From Capillidium heterosporum (taxonomy: Eukaryota; Entomophthoromycota; Entomophthoromycetes; Entomophthorales; Capillidiaceae), in assembly GCA_016630905.1 (NCBI GenBank), contig WBMQ01000001.1:2108001-2172000 (forward strand): a stretch of DNA of 64,000 nt. Direction: 5' to 3'. A model generated the notes under the pieces. It was not told where the DNA came from. It saw only the letters and a program-made list of their open reading frames with translations, and made no database searches. Position numbers and translations under genes: made by a program. Of this stretch, positions 11,294 through 23,088 are shown in pieces. Positions within the stretch are counted from its first letter, which is position 1. Every line of letters starts with the position of its first letter.

Positions 11294-12700
11294 CTAACTT
11301 CCCACTTCAAACTCCTTGGGGACTCTATCATCTATAACTAGCAGCATCCCTTTGACGAAATCCAGAACTACGTCGTCGATTAAACTCTTAGGCTTCCAAT
11401 TGCCATACCAACTGCCTAGATGACCTCCAACTTTACTGGTAACTAGGATTAGATTTGGGTTTATGCTAATGAAGATGTTAATACGTAAAACAATAAATAT
11501 CCTATCTACTTACTCTACTTGACCGTAAGGTATAGCCATATATGGTGAAATAATATCGTCCAGGCAACTAAAGAGCAGGAGAGGCACCTTGACGTTATAT
11601 AAAAATTGATCACAACTTCCCCATCGGTAGTACTCGCCTACCGAGTAGAAACCCCCTTCCCTAGCGGTGACTTCTCGGTCAAAGTCGCGGACTCCACTTA
11701 TCTTTTTAAATGGCTAAGTATGTTTGAAAAAATAAATAACGTTACCTGGCCTAAGTTGAAATATCCTCTTTCAAACACGCCTTCGTGGCTAATAAAAAGA
11801 TTGTATATCAATATAAATCCTATAATGATTAAATTACCTCAGTAACAGCTTCTTTAATCCTTGACCTAGTACCCAGTCGACAACCTTACTTTCCAATATA
11901 CCTTCCAGCATACTACTCGAACATTCGCTTAAATCATAAGGATTCCCAATACTACAGGCTGCATCTATTAAACTTTCATCACCTGCTTCACCTAAATACT
12001 TGCACAACAAATTGGAACCCAAACTGTAACCAACTGCTAATATCTTTTTGTACTTCAAAGTCTTCAAGTGATTTAAGACATCGATCAAGTCGCGGGTATC
12101 GCCAGCGTTGTACAGCTTTCTGGTAGTTAGAGGTTGCTTGCCACAGCCTCGGAAATTTTTGACAGCAATGTCAATTTGAGGGAGCTCCATTAAGGTCGAA
12201 GCTAAAGTACGTACGTACAACTCGGAGCTGGAGCCGGTTAATCCATGGAGGATTAAAACTAAAACTTTATCCTTGTTTTTAATTTCTTGGCTAGGATTCT
12301 TCAACCAATCTATAGCTAACTGCCCCTCATCGTATAACTCCATAACTTGCCTATCGTACTTTATAATAGGGTCGACTCTATCGTTGATATAACTGGTGTA
12401 CAAAGTCTGCAAGTATCCAGTAGGAAGGTAGATAGTTGGATTGAAGTAAAAGAGGTTGTTGAATTTGTTGGTGAAGCTGTCGAGTAAACTTATTAGCTTG
12501 AATTGTTTGTTGACATTGGTTAAACTTTTGAGTTGGATGTTCTGAGTGTCGGGATGGTGGTAAACATCTAACTTTACTCTGTAGTTGAGGTAGAGGTAGG
12601 TCGTTAAGATTATTGTTGGTAGGAGGATGTAGATGAACATTCTAAAGTCGAGTTTGGGGCTGAGATGCGAAGGATTGGTAAAGTGAAGGAAGCTTTTCAA
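11294..12700 (-). CDS. YheT/ABHD1-3-type alpha/beta hydrolase, membrane-anchored
   Basis: Four exons: 12700-11838, 11788-11746, 11713-11514 and 11465-11294; 425 aa. An N-terminal hydrophobic segment (residues about 22-40) looks like a membrane anchor. The hydrolase core has the oxyanion H-G-L-T-G-S, the nucleophile elbow G-Y-S-L-G-S, the acid in L-D-D-I-I-S and the final G-G-H-L-G histidine, so the Ser-Asp-His triad is complete. The family covers yeast Eht1/Eeb1 (medium-chain ester synthesis), animal ABHD1/2/3 lipases and bacterial YheT. Likely substrate is a lipid or acyl ester; which one cannot be told. It is convergent with the ETT1-like gene, with only 59 nt between the stop codons. Confidence 0.88.
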
Positions 12701-13189
12701 ATTGAATTGGACTTTGAATCCGGCTTAGAAGCTTTTAGCTAAATTTGGCACCCAACCAACAATTTTTGATACAACTACTCACTTGTAGTTTGATTGACAA
12801 CCACCTATTTAGATAAAAAATAACCAAGTAGCTCAATGGTAATGATAGCTTTAGTAAGGTCTACTAAAATCCAAAAGGGCAGTTAAGGTATCTATATGAG
12901 AACTAGTTCTTTGATAAACAAAAGGAACTTGCATTGGAGATAGGAGGCTGGATAGGAACTATACCTAAGGCTAGACAGCATATAGGTACCTATCTAAAGT
13001 AGCTGCCAACAGCTCAATACTGTATAGTACATAAAATAAAGATGTAATATTATAAATACAAGCACTTAAATTGTAAAGAAGTATTTCATTATACCTATAA
13101 TGTTTATGAAGGTAATAAAACTATTCGACTATAGCAGCATCAAATAAATCAAAATCCTCTACAAAAAAGATAAACAACTTTATCCATCT
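12701..13189. other. Intergenic, 489 nt
   Basis: Promoter side of the hydrolase and 3' flank of the M3 peptidase. No supportable gene. Confidence 0.5.
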
Positions 13190-15676
13190 TTATTTCAGGT
13201 TGTTCAAAAAGGGTTCTAAACTAGGTTCCCTACCCAAAAAGCCTTCTACGATCTCCTTGGCGTCAATACTAGCCCCTAGCTTCAGTACCAAGTTTCGATA
13301 GTTTAACCCTTCTTTCGAAGGTTCAAGCAGCTGCTGATTTTTAAACTTGGATTCAAACATGTCGGTGGCAAAGACTTCCGACCACAAATACCCGTAGTAC
13401 CCGGCGTCATAGCCACCCATAAGGTGTCCAAAGGTGGCGATGGGATGCAAGTTGGGCTGGGTCGCTAATTTTAAAAGTTGGTTACGCAAATCTTGGAACT
13501 GCTGCGAGATGTCGTGAATTTCATTTTCTAGATAAAATATTAGCGTTTAGTAAAATTTTTGACTTGAAGGAAGATACCTTTGGTAATGGAATGGATCTGT
13601 AAATCAAAGTAAGCAAAGCACAGCTGTCTCAAGTAGTGGCTTCCACTAGCTACGTGTCTCGATTTCATCAAAGTATCAACTAAACCTTCCTCAATGGGCT
13701 TACCCGTCTCAAAGTGTTTGGAGAGCTTGGTCAATGGTTCTAGCTCCCAGCACCAATTCTCTAACATCTGGCTGGGAGTTTCGATAAAGTCACCTTCAAC
13801 GTTCAACCCGTGGAATCGGTAGAACTGGGTTTCCGAGCAGATATGGTGCATGACGTGCCCCAGCTCGTGAAAGTAAGTCACCAATTCCTTGTGAGTTAGG
13901 AGAGAGGGGTTGGTGGCAGTAGGTTTGGTAAAGTTGGCTACCATGGCGGCGATGGGGATTTGATGTTCGCCCGATGCGAGCTGACTACCCGCTTGAAGGG
14001 GGAAGCAGGCTGCATGAGAGTCTAGTTTTTAGAAATGTTAGCAATTGTAAAATTTTCAAAGAAAGTACATTTGTTAGCTCTCGGGAACAGATCCAAGTAA
14101 AAGTACCCAATAAGTTTGCCAGTAGGTGCATCTTCAACTTTATAGAGAGTGATCTCAGCTTCTGGTAAGTTACAGTAGGGCAGGGGGTCCTTAACAATGC
14201 TGAATTCCAAGTTTAACACCTTCTGGTAGATGTTTAACATCTCGTTGGTGACGTGTTCCAAGGGGAAGTACTCTTGGATCTAATATTTGTTAGTAACAGA
14301 AAGCAAAAATTGAAAAGTACCTTTTGATGGTCGACCTGGTACTTGGTCTTCAACAGCTGGGTCTTCAAGTAAGCGACATCCCAGGAGTTGACTTGCTCGG
14401 CTTTAGGATCTAGTTCCTTCTTAATTTGAAGGAACTGCTCGAGTTCGGATTCATAGATGGGACCTAGTCGATCCTTCAAGTTGTCCAAAAACTTTTTGCA
14501 AGTCAGCATACTTTAGAATAAGATAGTTACTTTGAAGACGGCTTTAGGATCCTTGGCCATCTTAACTTCCAACACAAACTGACTGTGATTCTCGTAGCCC
14601 ATCAACTTGGCAGCCTGTAATCGTAATTTGGCAGCCTATAATAACAATATAAGCATGAATTAAGGGTATAAAAGCTGGATTACTTCATCCATAATAGGGA
14701 TGTTGGACATACATCTTGAATTGTAGGCCAACTCCATCTTCTTACGAGTTGCTTCAACTTCACAGTTTTCCATAATAGGTACGCTATTTTACAAGTTAAC
14801 TCCAATTGAATATTCAAAAACTTACTAATGAGGGTACTGCATAGTAGCTATGTACTTTGTCTCACCACTGATTTCCTTCTTCTCCAAACTTTGAATAAAG
14901 CTGTCACCTAAGCCTTTCAGCTCCTCCAAGCCCAACTCAATGGTAGTGCTGTCTTCCGCGATAGTATTCGAGAAGGTAACACCTAACTCGGCCAACTTGT
15001 TGTAGATGGCTTTCAATTTATCCCTGTTTTCCTTTTCCAGTTCCATACCGTTGCGTTTAAAATCCAAGAGAATTTTGTCAATGTAGCGTTGCTCCTCGTG
15101 GTTCAACTTTGTCTTGTCAGTATTCTTAATGGCATCCTTGCAGGCTTCGAACAAGTCTTCGCGCATACTGGCTTCGATATGGTAAGCTGAAATTTTGAGT
15201 TGGTTCTCAGAACTTGCTTTACGTATATCAGCATCGGTAGATACGGACTGGGGGAAAGTAACGATGTTGTTGTAGAGATCGATAAAGGATTCCAATTCGG
15301 CAAGAGGGCGTAGGACGGTTTCAAAGTTTCTATCAGTAACTGGCATGGTTACTAAAGAAGTGTAAAGGTTGGTACATACCAAAAGTGTCTCGTCAGTAAG
15401 CTTGTTGAGCTGGTCTACGTTCAAGTCGTACCGTAAGTTGTTACCGGGTAAGGTGGCCTGCTGTAAAGGGGGTAAACTGGTTAGTTTGGGGTAGGTGAAG
15501 TGGGTGGGGTAGCTAGTCATAGTTGCAAATCTTTTGATGTTCAAATTTAAATTGACTTTGGAAAAAATTGTTGGTGAAAGGGTACGGTTCAAAAGATTAA
15601 AGGGCTTTGCTATAAGCTGAGTTGATGGGATTATATGTTTTGTTCTTGGTATGAAAGGCCGGCGTATCTTCCACAT
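13190..15676 (-). CDS. PRD1: Thimet/saccharolysin-type oligopeptidase (M3A metallopeptidase)
   Basis: Seven exons: 15676-14826, 14783-14684, 14635-14531, 14491-14321, 14279-14069, 14021-13578 and 13527-13190; 739 aa. This zinc enzyme cleaves short peptides (up to about 17 residues) in cytosol and mitochondria. The zinc site is H531-E532-L-G-H535, with the third ligand Glu560 in F-I-E-T-P-S-Q-M-L-E-N-W. The C-terminal G-Y-Y-G-Y-L-W-S-E-V-F signature is also present. The first 52 residues are Arg/Lys-rich with almost no acids and look like a mitochondrial presequence; Met53 (base 15520) begins where cytosolic homologues begin. Intron 3 ends at the second possible acceptor, which restores the family V-x-K-F-L-x-x-L motif. 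Confidence 0.92.
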
Positions 15677-15986
15677 TATATTTCTATTAAAGGGGTGACG
15701 TGTTTGGGCTAGTTTTCGAACTATTAATCCTGAAATCTTTGGCTGGGATTTGACAACAAAGTTTTTTATTGGTTCAGGTTGGCGGAACTTTACAAGCTGG
15801 TTTAAGATGAAGATTCTCAGAGCTAGGTAATTTCTCCTGTTCGGGTGAATTAGGTAATATACTATAATAAAATTTTTAAATAATCAGCCAATTTTTTGGA
15901 TCAGAGCCCAATTCTGACTTGCAAATAAGCTTTGTTATGGATTAAACAAGAAGCATTTTAAAACAAAGCATCAGCACAACTTTTGA
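15677..15986. other. Intergenic between divergent M3 peptidase and ORC6 copy B
   Basis: About 310 nt; no gene. It contains the peptidase promoter region. Confidence 0.5.
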
Positions 15987-16991
15987 TCCACAGCCTTCAA
16001 TAGCACAACCGACCCACCAGCCTAAAAAGATGGCAACCATAGAGATAAAAACTCGGCTCCTAACTCTACAAGCCGACGACCAACTGCATGACGTAATAAT
16101 CGACAAGACGCAAGCCTACCGACGAAAGCTAGAGCACATACGCCTACGCATCCCCAACCAAATACTTTCGACTATAAGCCTCCACCTCGCCCTCCAAGAG
16201 TAAATTTAATTCAGATTTCACTTTGCCTTACCAGCTGGAATAGCTTTGAAGCTTTAGTCGACAGTGCCAAGCTGATTTCCTACGCCGCATGCGACTCCAA
16301 GCGCTACTTCAAGCATTTGAAAGAAGTCAAGAAGGCGCTGAACGTCCAGCCAGTGTTGACTTTGAACTCGCTGTGTATCAAGTTTGGCTGCACGCACCTT
16401 TTGGACGATTTGAAACGGCTGAGTGACGACATCCAGTCAAAGAAGACGCTGGCCTTCGATAACAACATAATAGTTGCCAGTGTCTTCTATTTGGGGTGTG
16501 GGCTGCATGGGGTAAGTGCGTTCTACTTCAATTCATTTATGCATGTTTGTAGGTAAAGGTGGATAAGCACAAGCTGCAGTTCCAATTCTTAGATGGTAGC
16601 ACCGAGTTCAAAGCTTGCTTTAGTAAGATAGAGAAGCTGGGCACCAAACTTAGTAAGCAGAAGGGGTCGACTAATGGGACCACCAAAAGGACAGTTGAGG
16701 AGGTGGATGGAGTTGACCAAATCAAAGCCAAAAGACCGTTCGACCCACTGCTGGGATATCTTACCGTAAGCTGCTTTATTCTTGCTGGAAATTCTTATTT
16801 TTGATAGCTTCCTATGGAACCATTTGAAGATTCGGAAGAGTTTAGGAGGATGGTTGAATTCAAATCGAAGCTGGTTGAAAGGTACAGCAAGGGGATCACT
16901 TTGTAATGTGTTTAGTAGGGTGATGCTTAGGGTATAGGGAATAAACTACTTCATTACATATTCCATAAATCATATAGCAATGTTAATTAAA
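15987..16991 (+). repeat. Inverted duplication, arm B (ORC6 segment)
   Basis: Reverse complement of 2290-3297, about 99 percent identical, with arms separated by about 12.7 kb. Homology ends abruptly on both sides. The surrounding genes are not duplicated in the matching order: the F-box gene lies on the 5' side of copy A, while an F-box pseudogene lies on the 3' side of copy B. Confidence 0.9.
16030..16906 (+). CDS. ORC6: Origin recognition complex subunit 6, copy B (full length)
   Basis: Four exons: 16030-16199, 16235-16511, 16553-16765 and 16808-16906; 252 aa, the same length as human ORC6. Two cyclin-like (TFIIB-like) repeats are followed by a Lys/Thr-rich linker (K-Q-K-G-S-T-N-G-T-T-K-R) and a C-terminal helix E-E-F-R-R-M-V-E-F-K-S-K-L-V-E-R, which in ORC6 binds ORC3. 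The K-V-D-K-H-K-L motif after exon 2 matches K-V-D-K-N-K-M of the human protein. This is the copy with the complete C-terminus and so the likely functional one. Exon 1 ends with GA before GTAAAT and joins C-TGG to make Asp-Trp. Confidence 0.85.
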
Positions 16992-17099
16992 TCAAATAGT
17001 GATGTTTTTATTTATACAGCACTTTATTTTCAGCAATATCTAGACTGCCTCCTCCAGCATATATCCAAAAATTAAATAGAATTATTGACTCGCAAATCT

Positions 17100-18372
17100 A
17101 GTTTTCATATCATCAAAGTAAGGGTACTTTACTTTGAAACCAATCTTCTAACGCTCTATTTGAAGAAAGTAAAGTTTGTGATTTCAAGCTAAGGAACACG
17201 ATATCCTTAATATCAAAGGCAACCTCATTCAAACAAGCATTAGCATTAGATACCTACAGTAATGTAGATGGTTAATTAATAAAAGAAATTTCATATTTAC
17301 TGCTCCAAAATTATATATAGTAAACCATTTCAGCTTCAACTGAGGTTAGAAGCTGAAGTAACCGTTATCAAAGCGCCTGTATAGCTGAAATATTTCCAAA
17401 TTAACAAGTTGCTAAAAATAAAATCAAGTATAGCTGGACAGTACTAGCTGGTGGTATATAAATTTAGTGATTTTAAGTGACAGAAGGTTGTGATGTTTAC
17501 CAATTCCTGTAAGTTAGGTACACGTATGTAAGAAATAGGCACTATACCTGGTTAAACTGTCTTGGGAATAGAGTAAGCACCTACATTGTAAGTGTATTTT
17601 AAGCATATACATTTGGTGTTGAGTCAGATCTTCAGATTAGGTATGTACCTTATATGTTCCCCCTGGGATCTACTTGCATGCTGAAGTTTAGATTCAAACT
17701 TTAGGAATTGGTGACAAGGTTTTACAAAAGGCAAATCCGCCAAGCGCTTTTTATATAAAAGTTAGGTTCTATGGACTGGGAAGGTATTTGTTTGTATCTT
17801 CAAAAAAGAAAAGGTTGATGTAAGGGACTCTGTACTTTAATATTATTAGATTTGAAGTCTTTACTAGGAAAAGCATATCGTAGGATATAAGGTACCAAGG
17901 TTGGAGAACCAGGCTTAATTTCCTAAGGTACAGAAGGCTCAGTACTATAGGTCTCAAGTTTATAGCATATTCATTTTTAAAATTCAAATCTAACTCAAAT
18001 AGCTGATGTAGGCGATAGGAATGCTTAGCCAGTTCCTCAAACTGTGTCCTATCATATATATTGTCAGTATTAATTAGAAAGTGTTTGTGAAGTTTGAAAA
18101 AGCATCGATATATTAGAATCTGATAAAAGACTGCCTTGATAAATTTATTATATTTATAGTTTAAACTTCAGTTTTTCCAAACATAAGCGAGCGTCTTCAT
18201 CAACTATATGGTATGTTGTTTCAAGCATTGTAGTATCATAGAAAGTTAGAGTAAGAGGTTTTTGGAGATGGCTATTTGTCTATAATGGAATGTACTGCTT
18301 GCTGCAGTTGAGATCTCAAAGTATTTCTTCAAGTACAATGATGAGAGGAATTGAAATGCTCCCGAATTACTG
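17100..18372 (-). pseudogene. F-box protein pseudogene
   Basis: Pieces in several frames match the F-box protein at 3883-5250 in the correct order on the minus strand: the F-box start (L-E-E-I-L near 18310), the T-F-Y-D-T-T-M-L segment, L-N-F-K-N-E-Y-A-I-N-L-R-P-I-V near 17950, F-F-F-E-D-T-N near 17800, and the terminal W-F-Q-S-K-V-P-L-L near 17130. Many stops and frame changes interrupt it. The best open piece is 17769-17987 (72 codons). It is clearly non-functional as a full protein. Confidence 0.8.
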
Positions 18373-19241
18373 AATCCATTTTCTTTTAATATGTATCTTT
18401 CAAAATAAACGAAGATTAAATGTGTTGAAACTGCTATTGATAGCTTATATATCGTTAACGCTTTTCTTGTAAGCTATAGAAAGGAAATAAACTTATAAAC
18501 AGTGATATTTATCAAATTATAATTTGACAAAGTTCCAGCAATATAAGCTCATTATATAGCACAGAATCAAATATTTAAATCCGATATAATATTCCAATAG
18601 TTTAAGCTTACATAATATCAATGATATATAAACTTGTCTTTGCACAAATAAAATTCCTCTACAACTGCATAAATCTACTATTCAAAATTAAGCATTAACA
18701 GATATACTTTCCACTGATTTCGAAATACTACAACCACATTGCTAGGATTTAAAAATCAAAAGCTAAAGGAATTGTCGGATCGGACAGGAAACTTGAGTGC
18801 CGCACCATCAATAGACTTATCTATCGTTTATATATCCCAAGTCCCAGTTTGATTATTTCAGGCAGGGATGGTACATTGAATTGTTCCGAAATCTACAGCA
18901 GCTCAAATTCTTGAATATTTTACACTTTGACTTCCGAAATCTCAGCATGTCTTACTTGAAATGCAGCTCCCACTAAAAGCAATTGAATCTTTAACTGCTA
19001 AAATAGTTATAGGATGAAGCTTATGTCTAAATAGTTGCAAATCCTATGGATTTAGAATTCCATTTCCATGTCAACAACTCGGAACATAGTGTATGCCGAG
19101 ATGATCAACTTACAGGTAGATGAATGTTTTATTTGCATTGAACAATCTGCAAGAGTCACACTGCATGCATTTCCAAAATCAATATAAAGGAATCAAACAT
19201 GCTAATCTAGCTACCCTCTCAGGCTTTCCGAATCCCTAAAG
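18373..19241. other. Intergenic, 869 nt
   Basis: AT-rich; a patch near 18890-18980 has faint Leu-rich character on the minus strand and may be a further F-box relic, but nothing is supportable. A TATAAA at 19183-19188 lies 54 nt before the UGT start. Confidence 0.4.
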
Positions 19242-20917
19242 ATGAATCTTACAAACCTTTTCCTTTTACTCCCACTATTCCTCAAAAACTTTGCCGCCTG
19301 CCGTCTCTCCACCCTACAAGATAATAATAAGCTCCGGTTTTGGTACAAAATCCCACGTTAAGAACCTTTTTGAATTGGGCTTAAAACTCCAATCTAAAAA
19401 CCATACTATCAAGTATGCATCGACACCCCACAATCGACATTTCCTAAAAGATTATCCCTTCTCGTTCTTACCCTTAGGCGATGGTACTTCCGACGACAAT
19501 CCCTTAGCAAAGATGGTCGAACTCTCGGGTGCAACCAGTAAAGTCTCTATGGTAACCATGATGAAGTCGGTCAAGGATAGTTTAATCACTGAGTATAAGA
19601 CGAAATTCTCCCAATTTACAAAGGATCCTTGAGCTAGAGCAACCCGACCTAGTAATCTGTGAGTATGTCAGTAGTTTTTGCCTAGATGCCTCCCGGAAGT
19701 TAAATCTCCCTGTAATAGCCGGATTCCAAAGTATCGATTTAGGCATGGTATTCCCAGACACCTTGTTGACTGATACCTTGGACTACGGCCCTTTATATTT
19801 AAACGAGCTGAATTTCTATCAACGGTTCTATTTAAAAGTAGTCATGCCGTTTTTAGGTTTCTACCACTTGGGTTCGACTATCTCGGAACTCGATCGCATA
19901 AAGTCAAGTTTCGATGTCAAACCTTCCTCAACAACTTTATCCAGCTATGACGACGTGCTCTGTCTAGCCAACACTTTCTTTGGATTTGAACAAGGTAGGA
20001 ATCTACCACCCAACGTCAAGCTTATCGGTCCTATTCTATCTGAAAACCATCCCGATCTACCAGAAAATTTGGGTTCATTCTTGAATAGTCGAGCTAGAGT
20101 AGTTTACGTAGCTTTCGGTTCGACGATAAAGTTGAACACAATAGACGTCCAAAACATCCTTGTTTCCTTACTGAAGGCTCTAGAGCTCAAAGTCATAGAT
20201 GGGATTCTCTGGTCTCTGTCCATAACTCCTATCGAAAACTTCCCAGAAACAATCCAATTTCAAGGCCAAATTTATACACACAACCAACTTTTAGACGGAA
20301 GCATACCATCCCTCAAGATTTTGAAGTGGGCACCTCAACCAACAATCCTAAACCACACAAACCTAAAGCTCTTTATTACCCACGGTGGCCTAGAATCCAT
20401 ATTCGAAGCTCTAGATTCCCAAACTCCCATGTTAGTTCTACCAGTTATGGGTGACCAACCTCGAAATGCTAAGAAAGTGGAGGTGATGGGCGTCGGAAAA
20501 TCTATCGACAAGTTCAACACCAACCCTACCCAAATACTCGATGTCATCACATCCATCATTGAAGATATAGACCAAAGTATAAGTTTTAATTTGAAGCGGA
20601 TCAAAGTCTTAATAGATACTAACAAATCTCAATTGGATGGGACTATCGATCTAATTTTAAGCTATGCCCATCTATACCAGCTATGTAAATCGAATTTGAA
20701 CCCCAATAGTCTAAACCGATGTACGATAGACCATCTAATTCCTAAATCCAACTTAAATAAGTGGGCCTCCTTTATCAACTGGGATGTCTACCTCGTCGTA
20801 GCGTCTATAGCTCTATTCGTGACAGTGTTGAGCACATATACACTAGCCAAGGTTATTAGATTCATAAGTAAAAGGTGGATGTTCAGTAAAGATCCTTCCA
20901 AAGTCAAATCTAACTGA
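19242..20917 (+). pseudogene. UDP-glycosyltransferase (GT1) gene interrupted by two frame changes
   Basis: Three consecutive open segments make up a normal ER-type UGT of about 550 residues: a signal peptide from ATG 19242, an N-terminal domain (19291-19632; G-F-G-T-K-S-H-V motif) and the main body (open up to the TGA at 20915). The sugar-donor signature is present (L-K-W-A-P-Q-P-T-I-L ... F-I-T-H-G-G-L-E-S ... M-L-V-L-P-V-M-G-D-Q). A C-terminal membrane helix and basic tail follow (about 20790-20880). The frame changes by one base near 19285-19300 and again near 19621-19630; no GT-AG intron explains either. It is either a recent pseudogene or carries two sequence errors. The enzyme would glycosylate lipids or small molecules, such as sterols. 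Confidence 0.75.
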
Positions 20918-21432
20918 TATATATCTGTCGGTATTACCACTTGAACTTAAATAAAGGTTTAACTTGTGTAAACAGAGCTTTTAAATATTTAAATAAAGTA
21001 TATATATATTATTTATCTCAAAAGCTAAACTAATGCTATTAAAGGTAGAAGCAACACCAGCTTGTCACCGTATATGCAGTAGCCATGGAACCAACGTGCT
21101 AAGGTTCACTATTGATGTGCAGTATCAAATCGCCGAGATAGTTGGCCAAACTATATTCTCATAGTAGACTTGACCATTCTTGGCATTTGTACTATCAAAT
21201 TTGAAAATGTGGCAGCCATTCCATCATCATAAAGAAACAAATCCAACCGAAGCATATCAAATCTTATAACTCTACACCTTGTTAAAAACCTACAAAATAC
21301 ATAATAAACACATATATATGTTATATACAATAGCAATCCAATAATAAAAAGGTATTAAAAATCTAAAGAAAGAAATATGAGTGGAAAAATACAACAATTT
21401 ATTTAAAAACTTTATCTACCCAACACCCATAC
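20918..21432. other. Intergenic, 515 nt
   Basis: No gene seen. AT-rich with a TATATATAT run near 21000. Confidence 0.5.
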
Positions 21433-21696
21433 CTAATCATCCTCATCCTCACAGTAATCTTTGCCTACACCTGGAACTCGGACACAGTTATCACAACCTC
21501 GAACAAAAGTACACTTTTTATTCTTGGATTTACACTTGTACAGGCTAAACTTCTCACAGAACCCTTGTAAATAGACACTACCTCCAGTCGAATTGGTACA
21601 GAAGGATCCTAGGTTCGAGACGTACTCGCACAATCCTTCATTTTGTATCTTTGCTTTCAGGCCTGTTATACCTAGCAAGAGGTAGATTATTCGCAT
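21433..21696 (-). CDS. Small secreted cysteine-rich protein
   Basis: Single exon, 87 aa. Residues 1-15 form a short signal peptide. The mature part has eight cysteines (23, 33, 47, 55, 62, 68, 71, 82), enough for four disulfides, and ends in an acidic E-D-E-D-D tail. One N-x-S/T sequon is at N35. Small Cys-rich secreted proteins are common in host-associated fungi, but I do not recognise a family and no function can be given. A TATA-like TATAAAAT (minus strand, about 21783-21790) lies upstream, which supports a real gene. Confidence 0.6.
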   Translation of the reverse strand: MRIIYLLLGITGLKAKIQNEGLCEYVSNLGSFCTNSTGGSVYLQGFCEKFSLYKCKSKNKKCTFVRGCDNCVRVPGVGKDYCEDEDD

Positions 21697-22354
21697 AATT
21701 CGTCTATTGTAAATAAAATCGTGGAAAAGTAAAGTAGATTGAAGCTTTATCCATTTAAATTAATGGTACTTTAGCTGTTTATTTTATACGTTTTAGATAT
21801 TGTAAAGTTTGATATGCAAGGATAAAATGTATCTAAATCGTATAGGTAGATAAATAGGTTCTGGCATCGACTTGGAGCATACTTAACCAATGGAAGCCTA
21901 ATACCGAGTTGCACTGCAATTTTCATTGGTCAAGTGCTACTTCTAGTAAACGTTACAAGATGTATCTGCCTATAGTTTCAAAATTTGCCAACGGCAATCA
22001 CAGTTATAGATTAAAAAATCTGAAGCTAGCATGGGTTCAGTTTTCTGAAAGGAAGCAATCTATAAGTAAAAAGCCTGTACAAATTCTACTGTATACTCAA
22101 CTGCTGGCTTATTTAGCTTTTGGGATGGATATTTCGGAACGGGGATAATAAAGCTAAAAGCATTGGCGCATCAACTCCCAAGCTTAGTAACTGTTTTCAG
22201 AAAGCTGGTTGCTATTTAAAAACCAAGACCATTTAGTATGTTGAAATTGGACCTTGCAGCTGCCGCTTCTATATCAAGATTTTGTTTTGGACTGGCTACT
22301 CAAAACGATAAAGTAAATGGAAACATAAAATATACTAAATTCAACCTGCTTTAT
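21697..22354. other. Intergenic, 658 nt
   Basis: No supportable gene. Open frames at 21909-22148 and 22238-22498 on the plus strand lack any family resemblance; the second overlaps the 3' end of the DJ-1 pseudogene in antisense. Confidence 0.5.
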
Positions 22355-23088
22355 TCAAGAACTCTCTTCCTCGATAGCAAATGGGTCATTATTAGCATCC
22401 CATATAGCATTGAACTCCAAAATCTTAGCTACCAGCTTTGCCTTTTCCTCGCCATAGATCCTTTTAACAATATAAAGGGCCGCATCATATCCAGCTGAAA
22501 CTCCTGACGACGTGATAAACTTTCCATCTTTGCTATGAACCCAACGCGCCTTATAAATCCAATTGACTTCCTTAAACGGCTCCAAGTACTCGTGGAACAG
22601 CATCTTATTAGACGTAGCATCCTTACCATTCAACAAACCAGTTTGAGCCAAGACAGTAGATCCAGTACATACTGTCAAGACGATATCCGCCTTCTCAATT
22701 AGCTTTTTGAGGATCGTCCATAAACTCGATATCCTCCCGAATAGCTAAAGTACCTTCATCACCACCGGGGATGACAATCATATCGAACTTATCCGAGCCT
22801 TCCAAGGCAACCGCTTCTTTTAAGGATAGTTCGGTCTCAAAGTTGAAGCCTTTGACGGTCGAGTCAACTTTAGCTTTGGCTTGCTTGCCTACGACTATCT
22901 GCGTGAAGTTGGTTATGGGAAACCCGAAAACTTGAGTGGGACCAATGAGGTCGGTTAGGACGAACTTGTCATAGACAATGGAGGCGACTTTGTAGTAGGG
23001 ATTTAATGGTGATTGGAGGTAGCTCTTGGCTTTGAGAAGTACTCATGATAGTTATAAGTAAAGTTGTAAAGTAAAGTGGCTTAAGCAT
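22355..23088 (-). pseudogene. DJ-1/PfpI paralogue with two frame changes
   Basis: A gene of the same design as 918-1685: ATG at 23088, hydrophobic signal peptide, E-L-P-P-I-T, Y-Y-K-V-A-S-I-V-Y-D-K-F, I-P-G-G, V-C-T-G-S and the R-W-V-H-S-K-D-G-K segment. Relative to the paralogues there is one extra base in the run near 22997-23004 (just after the signal region) and another near 22702-22720 (just before the catalytic Cys). The intact stretch after that is 22355-22678. No intron can account for these. It is either a young pseudogene or contains sequence errors; the catalytic Cys-Thr-Gly is still there. Confidence 0.8.

Noticed and set aside
2290-16991. The ORC6 inverted arms as ends of a transposable element
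   Set aside because: The arms are the gene itself, there are no terminal repeats or transposase, and the interval holds ordinary single-copy housekeeping genes.
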